Part shown: one piece after another, positions 39,486 to 51,115 of the stretch
How positions within the stretch are numbered: the stretch's first letter is position 1
Layout: the number at the start of each line of letters is the position of its first letter
From: Monilinia fructicola
Taxonomy: Eukaryota; Ascomycota; Leotiomycetes; Helotiales; Sclerotiniaceae
Direction: 5' to 3'
DNA length: 64,000 nt
NCBI GenBank assembly: GCA_008692225.1
Contig: VICG01000015.1
Location: 885,001-949,000 of the forward strand
Made by a program: the position numbers and the translations under genes
The notes under the pieces: generated by a model
What the model was told of the DNA's origin: nothing
What the model saw: the letters and a program-made list of their open reading frames with translations, nothing else
The model's database searches: none

Positions 39486-41182
39486 TCAAGTGTGGGCGTC
39501 GGGCTGTCCAGTGAGAGAGAGAGGAGGGAGCAAGGGATCGGGAGGAGTGTCCAGAGAAGTATGGGAGGCGGCTGATGAGCCCAAGCCGCTGTCTTGGGCA
39601 AGAGGCTTGGGGGGCTCGCTGACGGATTGAGAGGCGGCGGGTGCATGGCCGTTGCTTTTGAACAATCGCTCGGAAAACATCTGCTCGGGGAGGAGAAAGG
39701 TTCGCGGTCCCGCTTCTGACGCTCCGACGATTGGGCGCGTGCCCTCGGTGACGGGGTAGATTCCATTTCTCGCAACCGGTGGTCCGTAGTGTGGTGGGAT
39801 GCCATGTGCGCGCCACGTGGCGCGTGCGACTTCTTCATCGCGGCGGCCGCCCTCCTTGATCCTCTCGGCAACCCAATGCTCGATGTTGGCCTTGTGCTCT
39901 GCGATCGTGGTCGTGGCCCGTCGGGATCCCGCTTCATTTTCTCTCTCGACGGCCTCCTTCGAGGTGCAGACTCGGCAGGATCTTTCCGCATACGTGGCTC
40001 GGGGGCCGCGTCGACATTTCCACCAGCCGCCTCGTCCCTGCGCTCGTCCAAATCTGTCTCCATTTTTTCGTGGGTATCGTGAAACTCTAGGTTCCAATTG
40101 GGGCGCTCGGGGTTCTCTCGGTGGGTATATCCTTGCTCCATTTCACACAGGAGGACCCAATGGTTGAGCATTTGCCGAAAATTAGACCACGGTTTATGCA
40201 CTCCGTCGGACGGAAACCACTCGGGCAGGTATGCCCCGCAAGGATCGCGTTCCGAAAGTGTGAGGGGGGAGCCCGGTAGGATGTGTCTTTCTTTGCATTT
40301 CTTGCAGTATTCGATCTGTGCACCTTCGTCCAAATTTCTAATGAAGTCCGCCTTCTGTTCATCTCTGCAAGCACCACAATGTTAATAATGCACGAGTAAA
40401 AGCTTGAGTGGGGATGTATAGTATGAATTGTGTCCCAGGATCAGACACATCCAAGGTGTGAGCCTTACCCATTATAAATCTCACCAATAGCTGAAGGCTC
40501 ATATCGTATCCATGCCTTTTGTGTAAAATCTATTTGCGTGGCTGCCAAATCACCAGTTGATGGTGTTCGTTGAGGGGTTGTAATTTCACAAGACGCAACC
40601 TTTTGTGGGGATGATTCATTCTTGATAGCGAGCTCGGCTCCATCAAGAGCCATATCAAAAGTGTCAAATGGTTGTGGATCGTACTCCTCCTCAGTCTTTC
40701 TCCCCCAAGCCAGCATATGCCGAATTTGATGGCGGCGGAAAGGTCTTCCACGGTTCTTGTGGCTCGTCTGGCTTTGAGGCAGGAAGCTCAATGTTCTCAG
40801 GTGCCGGTTGGGGGACGAAGCCGACGATGGGCATCGCACCAGTAGGCTCAAACTCGGTGTAGGTATACTTGTAAACTTCTGTACCGTAGGGATTCTTGAT
40901 GGTGGCAGTCTTGAATTTTTGTATGGGCGATACAGCTTTCTCAGGGTTCTGACCAGATTGGTTGTGTGATGCAGCAGGATTCGAAGCACTGGGGTTTGAA
41001 CCCTTTCGAGGCTGAACGGCTAGATATCTATAATCTGAAGAATCTTTAATCTCAGAGGCCACAGCTTCACAACCTGGAGAGGTGTATTTAGTTGAGCTGG
41101 CATCACTGTTGGAGACGGGTGCTGGCCTGGGTTCGGTGTCGAAGCCTACTGAAACATGGGCAGAGGTCTCTGATGAATCCAT
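39486..41182 (-). CDS. Conserved-looking protein of unknown function (two exons, at least two probable frame breaks)
   Basis: I do not recognise the family. The start is placed at MDSSETSAHV. The N-terminal 160 residues are Ser/Pro-rich. They include a FKTATIKNPYGTEVYKYTYTEFEPTGAMPIVGFVPQP segment (given here only to locate it, at about 40800-40930). An intron from about 40470 to 40367 joins GEIYNG to DEQKADF. The second exon has a compact Cys/Trp-containing region (EYCKKCKERH, PWSNFRQMLNHWVLLCEMEQGY) whose CxxC could bind metal. It then becomes highly charged, with an amphipathic stretch (IAEHKANIEHWVAERIKEGGRR). Two apparent +1 shifts were noted: a G-run at about 40709-40713, where removing one G joins GLG to KTEEEYDPQPFD, and one near 39930. 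Depending on the second, the stop is at 39486 or 39449. Confidence 0.6.
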
Positions 41183-42093
41183 GGTGAGATGATTCTGCAA
41201 CGAGACCAAACTGAAATTATGGTAATGTTAGTAAAGCTAGATATATTCTTCCAGCACTTGGTATTGTTGCTCTCCAATCAATATAATGATGGAAGCTCAA
41301 AAGCTCAATATTTTTTTAGCTCGCCGCTACTAAACTTGACACCTTACACCACACCTTAGTAGATAAGAAGAAACTTACTTTTTATGCTTTAGTTTGAGAT
41401 GAACCAGAAGTTGCACTAAGCCAATAAATCAAGTCAGATATGACTAGTAGGTAGCTAGCTGGAGCTTGCATGCAGTTTCTTAAAGTTGATGTAATAAGAA
41501 TTGTTCCTAGACTTGCACCATGAGTGGATAGGGTAGATGTTTCCTTTGAAAGTTGTTGAAGAAATAACGGAAGGTAGAATGGAGGAATTTGAGAACCATA
41601 GTAGAAGTTGTTGATATATGGGATATACCAAGATTATCTTTCATACAGTAGGTACTGATGATGTAGCTGATTCTAAAGACAAAATGATGTAACTATATGG
41701 TTTCCCTTGCTCGAAATATAACCGAATTTGATGGAATAATTTCATGGAATAGGTCGTAGGGATGAGAGAATGAATGAGATGGAGTGAATAGAAGATTAAA
41801 ACATAAGATGACATTACTCTTGACATTATTAGGACAGACGACAGTAACTATGAAAGAATAGGTATGAGTAGTTAAAGAAGAGTCAATAAGTCAAATTCAT
41901 AAATTGAAAGAGACATGAAGATTTTATGTTTTAGCACAAACGCAAAAGGCTACAAGGGCAAAAACAGAAGGTGCAATAGAGAGCCAAATGGTTAGATTGA
42001 AATCACTTTACAAGTAGAAGAGACAACAATTTAATGAATATGATTGCACGAATTCACAGAGAAACGGGAGAAACAATACAAACCATTGGCTCC
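41183..42093. other. Intergenic region between two minus-strand genes
   Basis: No gene is seen. It probably contains the promoter and a 5' UTR intron of the gene at 41182 and the 3' UTR of IRC3. Confidence 0.5.
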
Positions 42094-44153
42094 TCAACTC
42101 ATCAAAGGGCCAACACTAACCTCTTCCCTCCTTGCCAACATCTTCTCCTGCTCCAACTTCAACCGTGATCTTCCAGCCTTCCTTTTCTCTGCCTCTAAAC
42201 TCGAAAATCTTCCCTTTGCGCCATGCTTGAGTTTTGTGATCATATCTCCAGCCTTGCCTTTTGTAACGTCTTCCGAGGTCAATTGATCATCTTGTAGTCG
42301 AAGTTTATTGAGAAATGCCAATTGTCCCTCCGTGGCCGGCTTATCTCTCCACAAGGCCCTTCTAGATATGAATTGAAGAGGATATTTTTTGCTCGCGTAT
42401 GTATCAGCCGCATGGATGGCGTCTAACAAGGTATCCGCAGTGACAAGTTGGCGCGGCTTTGCAAATGGGGATTTTGACCTAGCAGCCCCCAGAGCAGCCA
42501 AAGCAACAGTCTCGATAACAATGAACTTTTTTGATCCCGCTGACTCTTTTTCGATCTTTACATAAGATCCGTTGGAACTACTCAGAACGTATTTGTCTGA
42601 ATCAACACAAACCCATGCAAAGGGGGAAAGAGCCCTGATGTGTCTTTCTCCAGAGGTATCCTCGATGAGATCATAGACAGAATCATAATCGGTGAAACTA
42701 ACAGTTCTGATGCTAGAGCTTGCGGATGTTGGAGATGCTTTTGCTACCACATTTTCAGACTCTCTCTTTCTCTCCTCTTCCTCTTCCTTTCGTTCTTTGA
42801 GCGATTTCATATCATCCGGTTTCGCTTCGTCAACAATTTCAGAAGGATCAAGCCCGAACAGTGTTGGTGTTGTTACAATACCAGTCGATAGGGTGGCAAC
42901 CATATCTATGATGTGGCAATTATCCTTTCCGGGATGTAATCTCATACCTCGGCCAATCATTTGCACAAGCAAGTTGCGCGATTTAGTAGGTCTCGCCAAC
43001 AAAACGCAGTCAATGTTTGGAATATCAGTTCCTTCAGTGAACACCCCGCAGTTAACTAATACTGGGAACTCTCCATTCCGGAAAGCATCAAGTCTTGTAC
43101 TCCGCTCGATCTTTGGAGTATCACCAGTTACGAATTGTGCATCAACTCCATATTCACGAAACTTGTTGGTTAACCCTCCCACGTGAGCAAGATCCACACA
43201 AAAGACTATTGTTGATTTCCTCCCTTTGGCCTTGGCAAACCAACTTCTCACGGTCAGCTCATTGATTTCATCGGTGTTGATAACCTGTGACAATTCACCC
43301 GTTTGAAAGTCTCCATTTGGACCCTTTTTCACGGAAGAAATGTCAGCTTTCGACTGTACGGTGGTAAAGATGACACCCGATAGCCAGTTTTCTTCAATCA
43401 TATCAATGTAATCCTTGTGGTAGACGATCTGGTCAAGAGCAGCACCTAGCTTCAATCCATCAGTACGGGACAAAGTGGCTGAGACGCCTACAAGAGCTGG
43501 GGAACTTTTCCGTTTTTCGGAGAGTCCAAAGTGAGCTAAAGTCCTCAAGTACTGTGGTGCAACAATATGATGAGCCTCATCAACAAGTATCAACTTGAAA
43601 CGAGTAGGATCGAATTTTTCGATCCGGTCACCAGATCCTATGCTTTGAATACTTGCCACGGTGATATCTGCATACCCACTAGCATGCATTTTCCCCATTT
43701 CAATCTCAATTCGTTGATCTGGGTAAGCATTTTGACAATGACGAGCTGCTTGTTCAACCAATTCTTGTCGATGAGCCAAGATCAATGTTTGGGTTGCAAT
43801 TTCCGTGTGGGGTTGGACTCGGTTGATCAGTTGTGTGAAAATCACCTATAAAACGTGATGAGCATGGGAAATATGATGTTTGATATGGATATACATACAG
43901 TCTTCCCACTACCTGTAGCTAGAGATATACCCATACGTTTGTGGCCCTGATCCAGATGAGAAAGTACAGCTTGGATACATTCTTCCTGGTATTGTCTCAA
44001 GACAACGGGCTGATGAGGATTCGTCACGGGCGTTTGCTTCACTTTCGGGAGGGCTGTGGCTCGTGCATAACTTCTGGTCGAGCTTGGTATTTTTGATAGT
44101 CGCCGTGATCGTACAAATAATTGCAGTAACCCTTTCGAGATAGGAGGCATCAT
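42094..44153 (-). CDS. IRC3: IRC3-like mitochondrial superfamily 2 DNA helicase (about 665 aa)
   Basis: IRC3 is a double-strand-DNA-dependent helicase that maintains mitochondrial DNA. The start is the first ATG of [13 protein letters not shown]; the basic, Ser-rich N-terminus ([18 protein letters not shown]) is a good mitochondrial targeting sequence. One intron (about 43855-43908) interrupts directly after Walker A. Helicase motifs in order are [12 protein letters not shown] (Q-like), ATGSGKTV (I), AHRQELVEQ (Ia), LVDEAHH (II), VGVSATLSR (III), [12 protein letters not shown] (IV), [11 protein letters not shown] (V) and [13 protein letters not shown] (VI). A C-terminal extension is predicted helical and ends VGPLMS. 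The frame is intact. It is divergent from RRN5 with 670 bp between start codons. Confidence 0.92.
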
Positions 44154-44823
44154 GATCGGCAACTGAGAGTAATAAATTGTAGTCGCACTTGATGTTTTTT
44201 AAGCGCGATAAACGCGAGCTTCTACAATCTTGGCCAGTAACAAAATCGATAGAACTCCAGGCTACTCATGTCGCCAGAAAGCACTGAGATCAGAACGCTA
44301 AGATGAGAGGCAAGAGGCCAATTATAATTATTGCTCCTGTTTCAAAAGTGGAAATTCTGAGAAATCGATATTCCAATAGAAATCTCTGCAAAAACCTATT
44401 ATAATGGGCCAGATCGCATTATTGGCCTATAGCTACCTAGGTAGCTACTGTAGTGATTTGAGTACTTTCTGGCGGCACGAGTATAAATTTGGAAACTACT
44501 GTAAATCATTTTCATTCATGTGGCTAGTGACTTCAAAGGACAACGCCTCATGTGGCTTGACATCAGCTACCTACCTAGGTAGGTACTAGTAACCTTAGTC
44601 CATATTAATTTTCTTCAATTCACTCTCCATTTTTTTCATCTTTTCAGGTCCCCAGAGAATAAATGAAATTTACCAAAGCGCAAGCATTTACATTTGAAAC
44701 TCTCCAGAGAGCTGAGTTTCGATCCACATCACCTCCTCCCTTATCCCAAGCTATGTGGATGAGAAGAGCAGCACAGCACATTTATCGATTAGTACGTATA
44801 CGTTTCAAAGATCGATAGCACAC
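44154..44823. promoter_or_regulatory. Shared (bidirectional) promoter region of IRC3 and RRN5-like genes, with two CCTAGG palindromes
   Basis: The 670 bp between two divergent starts contain two perfect 18-bp palindromes centred on CCTAGG: TAGCTACCTAGGTAGCTA (44430-44447) and TACCTACCTAGGTAGGTA (44568-44585). They are 138 bp apart centre to centre. No TATA box is obvious. Regulatory function is inferred only from position and symmetry. Confidence 0.5.
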
Positions 44824-46923
44824 ATGGATCCCAACGATTCTGATCCTTTTGAAGGTCCATTTGATATTCCCGAGCCTGATTCAGGATCAGCCTATGAGGA
44901 TTCTGACAGTGATTTTGGGCGAAAATCACATGACAAAGGGGTGCGTGGAGCAGGAGAAGGAGAACGAGCTCAGAATGATGGCATACCTTCGGAAGGAGAG
45001 AGTGGTTCTTATTCAAATTCTCTGGCGAATATAAATCCAGATAACCAATATACGGATGAATGGATAAGTGCGGACGCTCTCAGATGGGCAGCCTCCTTTG
45101 TACCTCCCGAAGTGGGGGACATTCCAATACCGACAAGAGGAGCCTACCGTTCCAGATCTAAAAAGCGAAAATTAGAGCAATCCAATGGAAATTCTTCAAG
45201 GGCAAAGCGACTTAAGTCATTCTACAGTAAGGATTATCGCAAGCTTTTGAACAATGAGATTTATGATGCAGCAGCAAGGTCAATTCAAGAGGACAACATT
45301 CCATTAGAAGACAGTCAGATTGGTTGTTCGATGTGGTCTGCTGACGAGAAGGATCTTTTCTTTACTGGATTATCAAGAATGGGCAGGGATAATGTGAGAG
45401 CTATTGCTACACGCATTGGTACCAAATCGGAAGTTGAGGTGCAAGAATATATGCATATATTGCACCAAGCGTTGAAGGAAAAGAAAGTATACGAAGCGCG
45501 ATTGCTGGATTTTACGGAATTTCCAGCTGCTACAGAATTGAGTTTTCCCGAATGCTATGCTATTCTGGAGCGAGCGGCGGATGGCCTTTCGTCACGACAA
45601 GAGCGATATGAGGAAGATGTGGAAGAAGCCAAATGGGGAAATTATTGGCTCCTGACTGAAGAAGTCAGCAAATCGCTCGAAAAGAAACGGAGCTCGAGTA
45701 AGCTCAAAGATGACGAGGGTGTTCAGAGTTTGCTTCCAGCAGTCAGCCTTCTAAACCTCAAGAACTGGCTTGCACTATCTGAGAACGTGTTCATGAACCC
45801 TACCCAGCCTGGATTAGAGGACAACTGGAGGCAAATAGGAGAACCCGGAGAAACTCCTGCTATCCGTGCAACCGCTTTTGTCGATTTTTATTCACTAACA
45901 GTCAGTATCACAAAACGCCTCATCTCAACTGTTCTTTTCTGCACAATGTCAAGAATTCGAGCTATGGGTTCAAACAAGACCAAGGCAGCGGATATCAATA
46001 TCAATGACGTGGAAGCTGCTACCAAGATTTTAAAAATGGATGCCAACAGTAATGAATTCTGGATAAAATGTGCCCGGAGAAACCATCTCTCCATTTCCCG
46101 CCACGATGAACCCAGCAACTCAATGATGACATACCCCGAAGTCGAAACTGAACTAAGTAAAGAACGCGATGAAAAGAGAAGCAGATCTCGATCCCGCAGT
46201 CATCCGCGTCTTGTAGATCCCCCCGAAGATCTATCAGAAGTTTACACATCCTCCGACGAATCTCTTCTCGATGCCGACGTTGGCACCTCTTCCGATTCCG
46301 ATACATCCACTCATCTCGAGGATAACCCGTTTACCCAACAATCCCCCTCTCAGTCACAGTCGCAATCCCAGGCTCGCTCCCAACGCAAGCACCTCTCACC
46401 AGAAGCTTATGAAGAGGCTCTCGAAGCCCACATTTCCGCCTGCGACGCACGTGCGAGCAAAATTGAAGAACAGCGTCTCTGGAGATTATTAGGACGAGAT
46501 CCACCCCTGCACCTCAGAATGAAATCAGATGACGACGAATTACCTGAGAGGCCTGCTAGAAGAATGGATGGAGAGGAAGAGAATAATGGGGAGGGATGGA
46601 GAGAAAGGGAATTTTGGAGTGAGTGGGAGGTTATGGGTGTAGTTGACGAAGAGGAATTTGTAAAGAATAGGGAGAAGATTGGGAGGAGAGAACGCAGGAA
46701 GAAGCTGAGAGAGCATCGTGATGAAAAGTGGATGGCCATGAGAACAAGAGCAACTACGGGGGATGAGGATTCTGGTGTTGAGAGTAGTAGTAATGAGGAC
46801 GAAGGGGATGAAGCGAATTCGGAAACTATTAGAACTAGGAATGGCCGCCATGACAAAGGCGAGGAACCAGAAGACGCTCCCAAGCATCGATCTTACGCTG
46901 TCTATAACAGCGATGACGGTTAG
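44824..46923 (+). CDS. RRN5-like RNA polymerase I upstream activating factor subunit (SANT/Myb, 700 aa)
   Basis: The yeast RRN5 protein is part of UAF, which binds the rDNA promoter. The chosen start is MDPNDSDPFEG; an in-frame ATG 69 bp upstream is less likely. It is a single open exon. The N-terminus is acidic, followed by the RRN5-type segment FYSKDYRKLLNNEIYDAA. A SANT/Myb-like domain comes at about residues 175-220 (MWSADEKDLFFTGLSRMGRDNVRAIA.., with EVQEYMHILH as the recognition end). Then comes LSFPECYAILERAADGLSSRQE, a helical middle, and a long low-complexity tail. The tail contains an SRSRSRS tract, a QSQSQSQSQ tract, acidic patches and basic REK runs. The SANT context plus the following cysteine/glutamate helix suggests RRN5 rather than a generic Myb protein. 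I am fairly but not fully sure. Its 3' end faces that of RSC8, 279 bp away. Confidence 0.75.
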   Translation: MDPNDSDPFEGPFDIPEPDSGSAYEDSDSDFGRKSHDKGVRGAGEGERAQNDGIPSEGESGSYSNSLANINPDNQYTDEWISADALRWAASFVPPEVGDIPIPTRGAYRSRSKKRKLEQSNGNSSRAKRLKSFYSKDYRKLLNNEIYDAAARSIQEDNIPLEDSQIGCSMWSADEKDLFFTGLSRMGRDNVRAIATRIGTKSEVEVQEYMHILHQALKEKKVYEARLLDFTEFPAATELSFPECYAILERAADGLSSRQERYEEDVEEAKWGNYWLLTEEVSKSLEKKRSSSKLKDDEGVQSLLPAVSLLNLKNWLALSENVFMNPTQPGLEDNWRQIGEPGETPAIRATAFVDFYSLTVSITKRLISTVLFCTMSRIRAMGSNKTKAADININDVEAATKILKMDANSNEFWIKCARRNHLSISRHDEPSNSMMTYPEVETELSKERDEKRSRSRSRSHPRLVDPPEDLSEVYTSSDESLLDADVGTSSDSDTSTHLEDNPFTQQSPSQSQSQSQARSQRKHLSPEAYEEALEAHISACDARASKIEEQRLWRLLGRDPPLHLRMKSDDDELPERPARRMDGEEENNGEGWREREFWSEWEVMGVVDEEEFVKNREKIGRRERRKKLREHRDEKWMAMRTRATTGDEDSGVESSSNEDEGDEANSETIRTRNGRHDKGEEPEDAPKHRSYAVYNSDDG

Positions 46924-47202
46924 CGCAAAACCGAATACATATTATACAATTTTAGAATTCAATGATATAAGCGCCGCTTCATTATCTTAAGAATACACAC
47001 ACATAAGTACGCGAGAACAGATATGAGAATCAAGAGCGTAAGACTCCTCTCGTGTGAAGGTACCTCCCAGATTTCAAAGTACAAACACATATGCGCAAAT
47101 TTATTACGCGATGACCAATAGATATTCCATATTCAACACCAATTGCGCCATGTAGTACCTACAGCCAAGCCATTCCTTCCCTCCTGCTTGCTCGCATCAT
47201 TC

Positions 47203-49414
47203 CTAGATATCATAACTCTTGACCTGACCTTCTGCACTCAAAGGTTGCACACTCCCTGGGGCAGCTGCAACACCATTAAAGGACATCTTCTCTCCTCCTT
47301 CCATAACATCTTGGGCCATTTTTATTCCCTGTTCCCCGCCCGTTGCGGCAGCTGTTTTTAAACCTTCCTGTACATCTCTAACACGCTTTTTGAAGGATAA
47401 GCGGTCCAAGAAGAGTTGTTGACGGCCTCTTTCTAGCTCTCTTCGCTCTGCTTGAAGGATATCCTCCATTTCGTTAAATTGCTTCAATTTCAGATCGAGC
47501 TTCATTGAAGTGATATTCACTGCTGCTGATACTAAGCGAGTCATTTCACGCTCCTCATGGGATGCCAAAGCACCAGCACGACCGGCGACCGCAGCCAATG
47601 GAAATGCCGCGATATCGCTCAAGGTTTGCTTAGTCGATTCCGCATTATCAATCTCCATCGAATCCGAAGCTGACTCCTTTTCCTTCCCTTTTTCGGATCC
47701 TTGTGGTTTCTCAATCTTTTCTCGCAGACTTTTCTTCATCGCATCTACCGTTCTACCAGCTGAAGCTGCTGTGACTTTGGGATCCGTAAGACTTGCCAAG
47801 AAGCCAATTACAGACATAAGAGGATTATCCGCCTGACTAAAAGGAAGCATGCCGTTGTCCGGGCCTAACAAACCAATGCCAATGGACTTGTCGGATTTCT
47901 CCGTGCTGCTTGGCTCAACGTCGATATATTTGTCTTCAATCTCAAATTGTAGGAATTTGATCACACATTCCTCTTTAGTTCTGGTACCAACATAATCTGC
48001 GACTGCCGTCCAGTCATCATCGTTGCTCTCCAAAGCCTCCAAGAGTCGGAGAACCTCGCCATCACTCCAATCACGGGCAATTTCAGGAGCGGCAGTATAT
48101 GTTGGGTTCTCCATTTTATGATAATGTAGTCGGCTATGGTTGTGAGGATATCGACTTTCCATGAAGCAGTTGGAACAGATATCAGACTTGCCCTTGATGG
48201 TTCCAGAAGCAGTAGGGTCGGCTGGAGACATATGATGGTAATAAACGCGAGTACAGTCAATGCCACAAACATGACAAAGGATTTTAGCTGCTGGAGGTTT
48301 CACGATGTCCTCGATAGACTTCTGAACGATATCCGAAGTGCCATTCGTGTTCGTACTCTCACCATTTGTTTGTTTTTTAGAATCCCCGATCAATTTGTTT
48401 TCCTTGGCAGTGGCATCATAGATGTTACGTCCTATTTGGAGATTCAAGTCTGACTTGGGAGCTGGCTCTACAGTTGCCTTAGCCTCCGTATCTTCACTTT
48501 TCTTGCCCTGTAGAACGATAGGATCGGCTGAAGGCTGCCACGGCTGTAGGCCACGGGGAGTATCACATATCACCTTGAAATGGCCCGTAAATGGAGGCCC
48601 GACTTGCGAAGGTCGTTGTTGTGCGTCAACCTAGACTCATTAGCAAACACGGCAGGTCCAGATGAGTAAGAATAAGCATACTTGATAATTTATCAAGCCC
48701 CATTGCTCGAGAAAAGCATGAACCCGCATAATAGCGCAGACGTCTCCAGCCAAATTTCTCCGGCATGCTGTCACTGTCAAGTACTCTATTGGGTTCAATC
48801 TGTAGGTGTTGACCATAAAGTCACGATAATCCTTGTAAACTGCTGGGGTCTTGCTGCGATTGCGATTGTTGAAAAACTCCGGCAAAGACTTCTTCTCTAC
48901 GGGAGCAATAAAATGCATGTCGAACCAGTTACTGTAACTCGGAATTATAGTAGAGTGTGTCTGTGATATAAGATGTTCCCTTGCTGATGCTTCGATTGAA
49001 GCTTTGGTTTTCTCAACTTGTCCATCTGTGGCCCCATTTTCTCCATCGCCTTCCTTACTTTCCTTCACTTCGTCTTGGGCTTGAGAATCGCCCATTTCCT
49101 CATCCTTGGGCTCATCTGCTTCTGGGCGAGGTGCGTCAGGCGCATCAAGAGGATTGTCAGAGACGGGTGCAGTTGAATCTTTCTTAATGGCTGAATCGAT
49201 AGAACCAGCTTCTCCCATTGTGGTATCTGTGGACAGTTAGCTATTGAAGATGGTGGGGCATCAACAAGCAATAACATATACCTTCCGCTGGTTGAGTTTG
49301 TCCTGTGGCTCCTTGACTTGGTGGTGAATTGGATTCTGCGGGAAGTGGTGGCTGCTCGAGGATGGCATTACTGCCTAGGGCCGAAGAATCAAAGTTTGAT
49401 GAACTATCCTCCAT
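47203..49414 (-). CDS. RSC8/SWI3-type SWIRM-SANT subunit of SWI/SNF-family chromatin remodeller (about 700 aa)
   Basis: This is the core scaffold subunit of RSC/SWI-SNF complexes. Exon 1 starts [11 protein letters not shown] and ends after QTQPAE. An intron of about 55 bp and a second of about 53 bp (after GLINYQ) keep frame. The N-terminus is acidic and Pro-rich. The SWIRM domain ([29 protein letters not shown] .. [14 protein letters not shown]) spans about residues 115-215. A ZZ-like zinc finger follows (CHVCGIDC .. DICSNCF), then a SANT domain ([16 protein letters not shown] .. [23 protein letters not shown]). Near the C-terminus comes the long helical region [35 protein letters not shown], typical of the RSC8/SWI3 dimerisation coiled coil. 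The order SWIRM-ZZ-SANT-coiled coil is diagnostic of the family. RSC8 versus SWI3 is not separable by eye, as filamentous fungi often have one protein for both complexes. Confidence 0.92.
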
Positions 49415-49966
49415 GTTCGTTTATCTTTTATGAAATGGTCAAACTATCGCAAGGTCTTATTCGTAAACGCTTCCCGAAGTTGTCGCAAGAGGAGTCGTAC
49501 TAGATCTCCAAATTGATGATCGAATTCTCATGCGCGTCGAATCGATCAGAATCCAGATGCACGAATTAACGCAATATAAAATGATGTGGTAATCAACAAT
49601 TGAGAGCTCGAGGCGCAAAATCTTGTTGCCGTGGTTCGCGTTGATGATTTTCTGGAGGGAGGTCGCGTTTCGCTTGTTGAACTTAAAGCTCAAGATGCTA
49701 ATAGGTAGAGATGGAGCCAAAAAGCCAAAATTAGAGTTGGAGAGATTCACGTGATTACAAATCAAAAAACTGAATGTTACAGCCTTAAGAGTCGGGCCAT
49801 CAATTCCGGCACCAGGCACAAAAAATGGTTCCCTCGGCTTGAAGCGGCCGATGGTAGGTAGAATCGAAACATGGGGTAAAGTCAAGTATACTTAGTGGAT
49901 TCCATTGATAATGTTCATCAACAGTTTGAGAGTCTTTCAAATTTTCTTCTACTCAATTCCATAACA
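49415..49966. promoter_or_regulatory. Intergenic region between divergent RSC8-like and ETF-alpha genes
   Basis: A 552-bp head-to-head spacer that must carry both promoters. No motif is assigned with confidence. Open frames on the minus strand here lack any family likeness. Confidence 0.4.
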
Positions 49967-51083
49967 ATGCTTTCGAGAGCCGGTCAATCGATCTTACGCC
50001 AGGCGCGTACTCAGTTACGATCACAAACTGGTCCTACACCAGTAGCATCACACTCAGCACTCGCAAGATTATTATCCTCACTGGCTGTTCTGGAACAAAG
50101 GGAAGGCAAACTCAATCATGGGTCACTTGGGGCAGTGACCGCAGCACAAAAGCTAGGAGGGTCAATAACTGCTTTTATCGCGGGGAGCAACATCAAATCC
50201 GTAGCTGAGGAAGCGGCTAAAGTCGCAGGAATCGAAAAAATCATTGCAGTAGACAATGCTGCATATGACAAGGTAAGGAGATCTACCCTCCCGAATAATC
50301 AATTATACCGATTAGCAATATCTAATCCTTCTAATCTAGGGCCTGCCAGAAAACTATGCTCCTTTATTGGTGGATAATATTAAGAAGGGTGGTTTTACAC
50401 ATATCATTGCTGGACACACAGCCTTTGGAAAGAATCTCATGCCCCGCGTTGCCGCATTACTCGATGTTCAACAAGTATCGGATATCACAGGAATCGAAAA
50501 CGAGAAGACTTTCGTTAGACCAATCTATGCTGGTAACGCAATTGCCACAGTCGAATCTTCAGACGAAATTAAAATCATCACTATTAGAGGAACTGCTTTT
50601 CCTGCTGCTGCCGCCGAGGGAGGTTCGGCATCAATTGAGGATGGTGTAGATCCTAAAGTCGAATCTCAGACAGAATGGGTATCGGAGGATCTCGCAAAAT
50701 CAGATAGGCCAGACTTAGCTACTGCGGGTAGAGTGGTATCCGGGGGTCGGGGTTTAAAATCCAAGGAAGAGTTTGACAGAATAATGCTGCCCTTGGCCTA
50801 TGCCTTAGGAGCAGCTATTGGAGCGTCGAGAGCAGCTGTAGACAGTGGATATGCTGACAATAGTTTACAAGTTGGTCAAACCGGAAAGGTTGTAGCACCA
50901 CAATTGTATCTATGCGCGGGTATATCTGGGGCTATTCAACATTTGGCAGGAATGAAGGATAGTAAGGTCATTGCAGCAATCAACAAGGATGCGGATGCAC
51001 CAATTTTTCAAGTCGCTGATGTTGGGCTTGTTGGGGATTTGTTCGATAAGGTCCCAGAACTCACCGAGAAGTTAAAGAAATAA
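49967..51083 (+). CDS. Electron transfer flavoprotein alpha subunit, mitochondrial
   Basis: It is the FAD-carrying subunit of ETF in the mitochondrial matrix, accepting electrons from acyl-CoA and amino-acid dehydrogenases and passing them to ETF-ubiquinone oxidoreductase (yeast orthologue AIM45). The start MLSRAGQSILRQARTQLRSQ is a classic Arg-rich presequence. One intron of about 69 bp splits NAAYDK from GLPENYAPL. The N-terminal domain shows HGSLGAVTAAQKLGGSITAFIAG and HIIAGHTAFGKNLMPRVAALLD. The C-terminal FAD domain carries the ETFA signature region (RVVSGGRGLKS, PLAYALGAAIGASRAAVDSGY, QVGQTGKVVAPQLYLCAGISGAIQHLAGM, KDADAPIFQVADVGLVGDL). The frame is intact. The stop lies 32 bp from the convergent stop of the adenodoxin-reductase-like gene. 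Confidence 0.95.
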
Positions 51084-51115
51084 TGTACAATATTGTTAGG
51101 GTTAGAATTCCAGGT

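Noticed and set aside
38824..39816. 330-codon minus-strand frame
   Set aside because: Runs through homopolymer C/G runs and simple repeats, and overlaps a better-supported exon in another frame.
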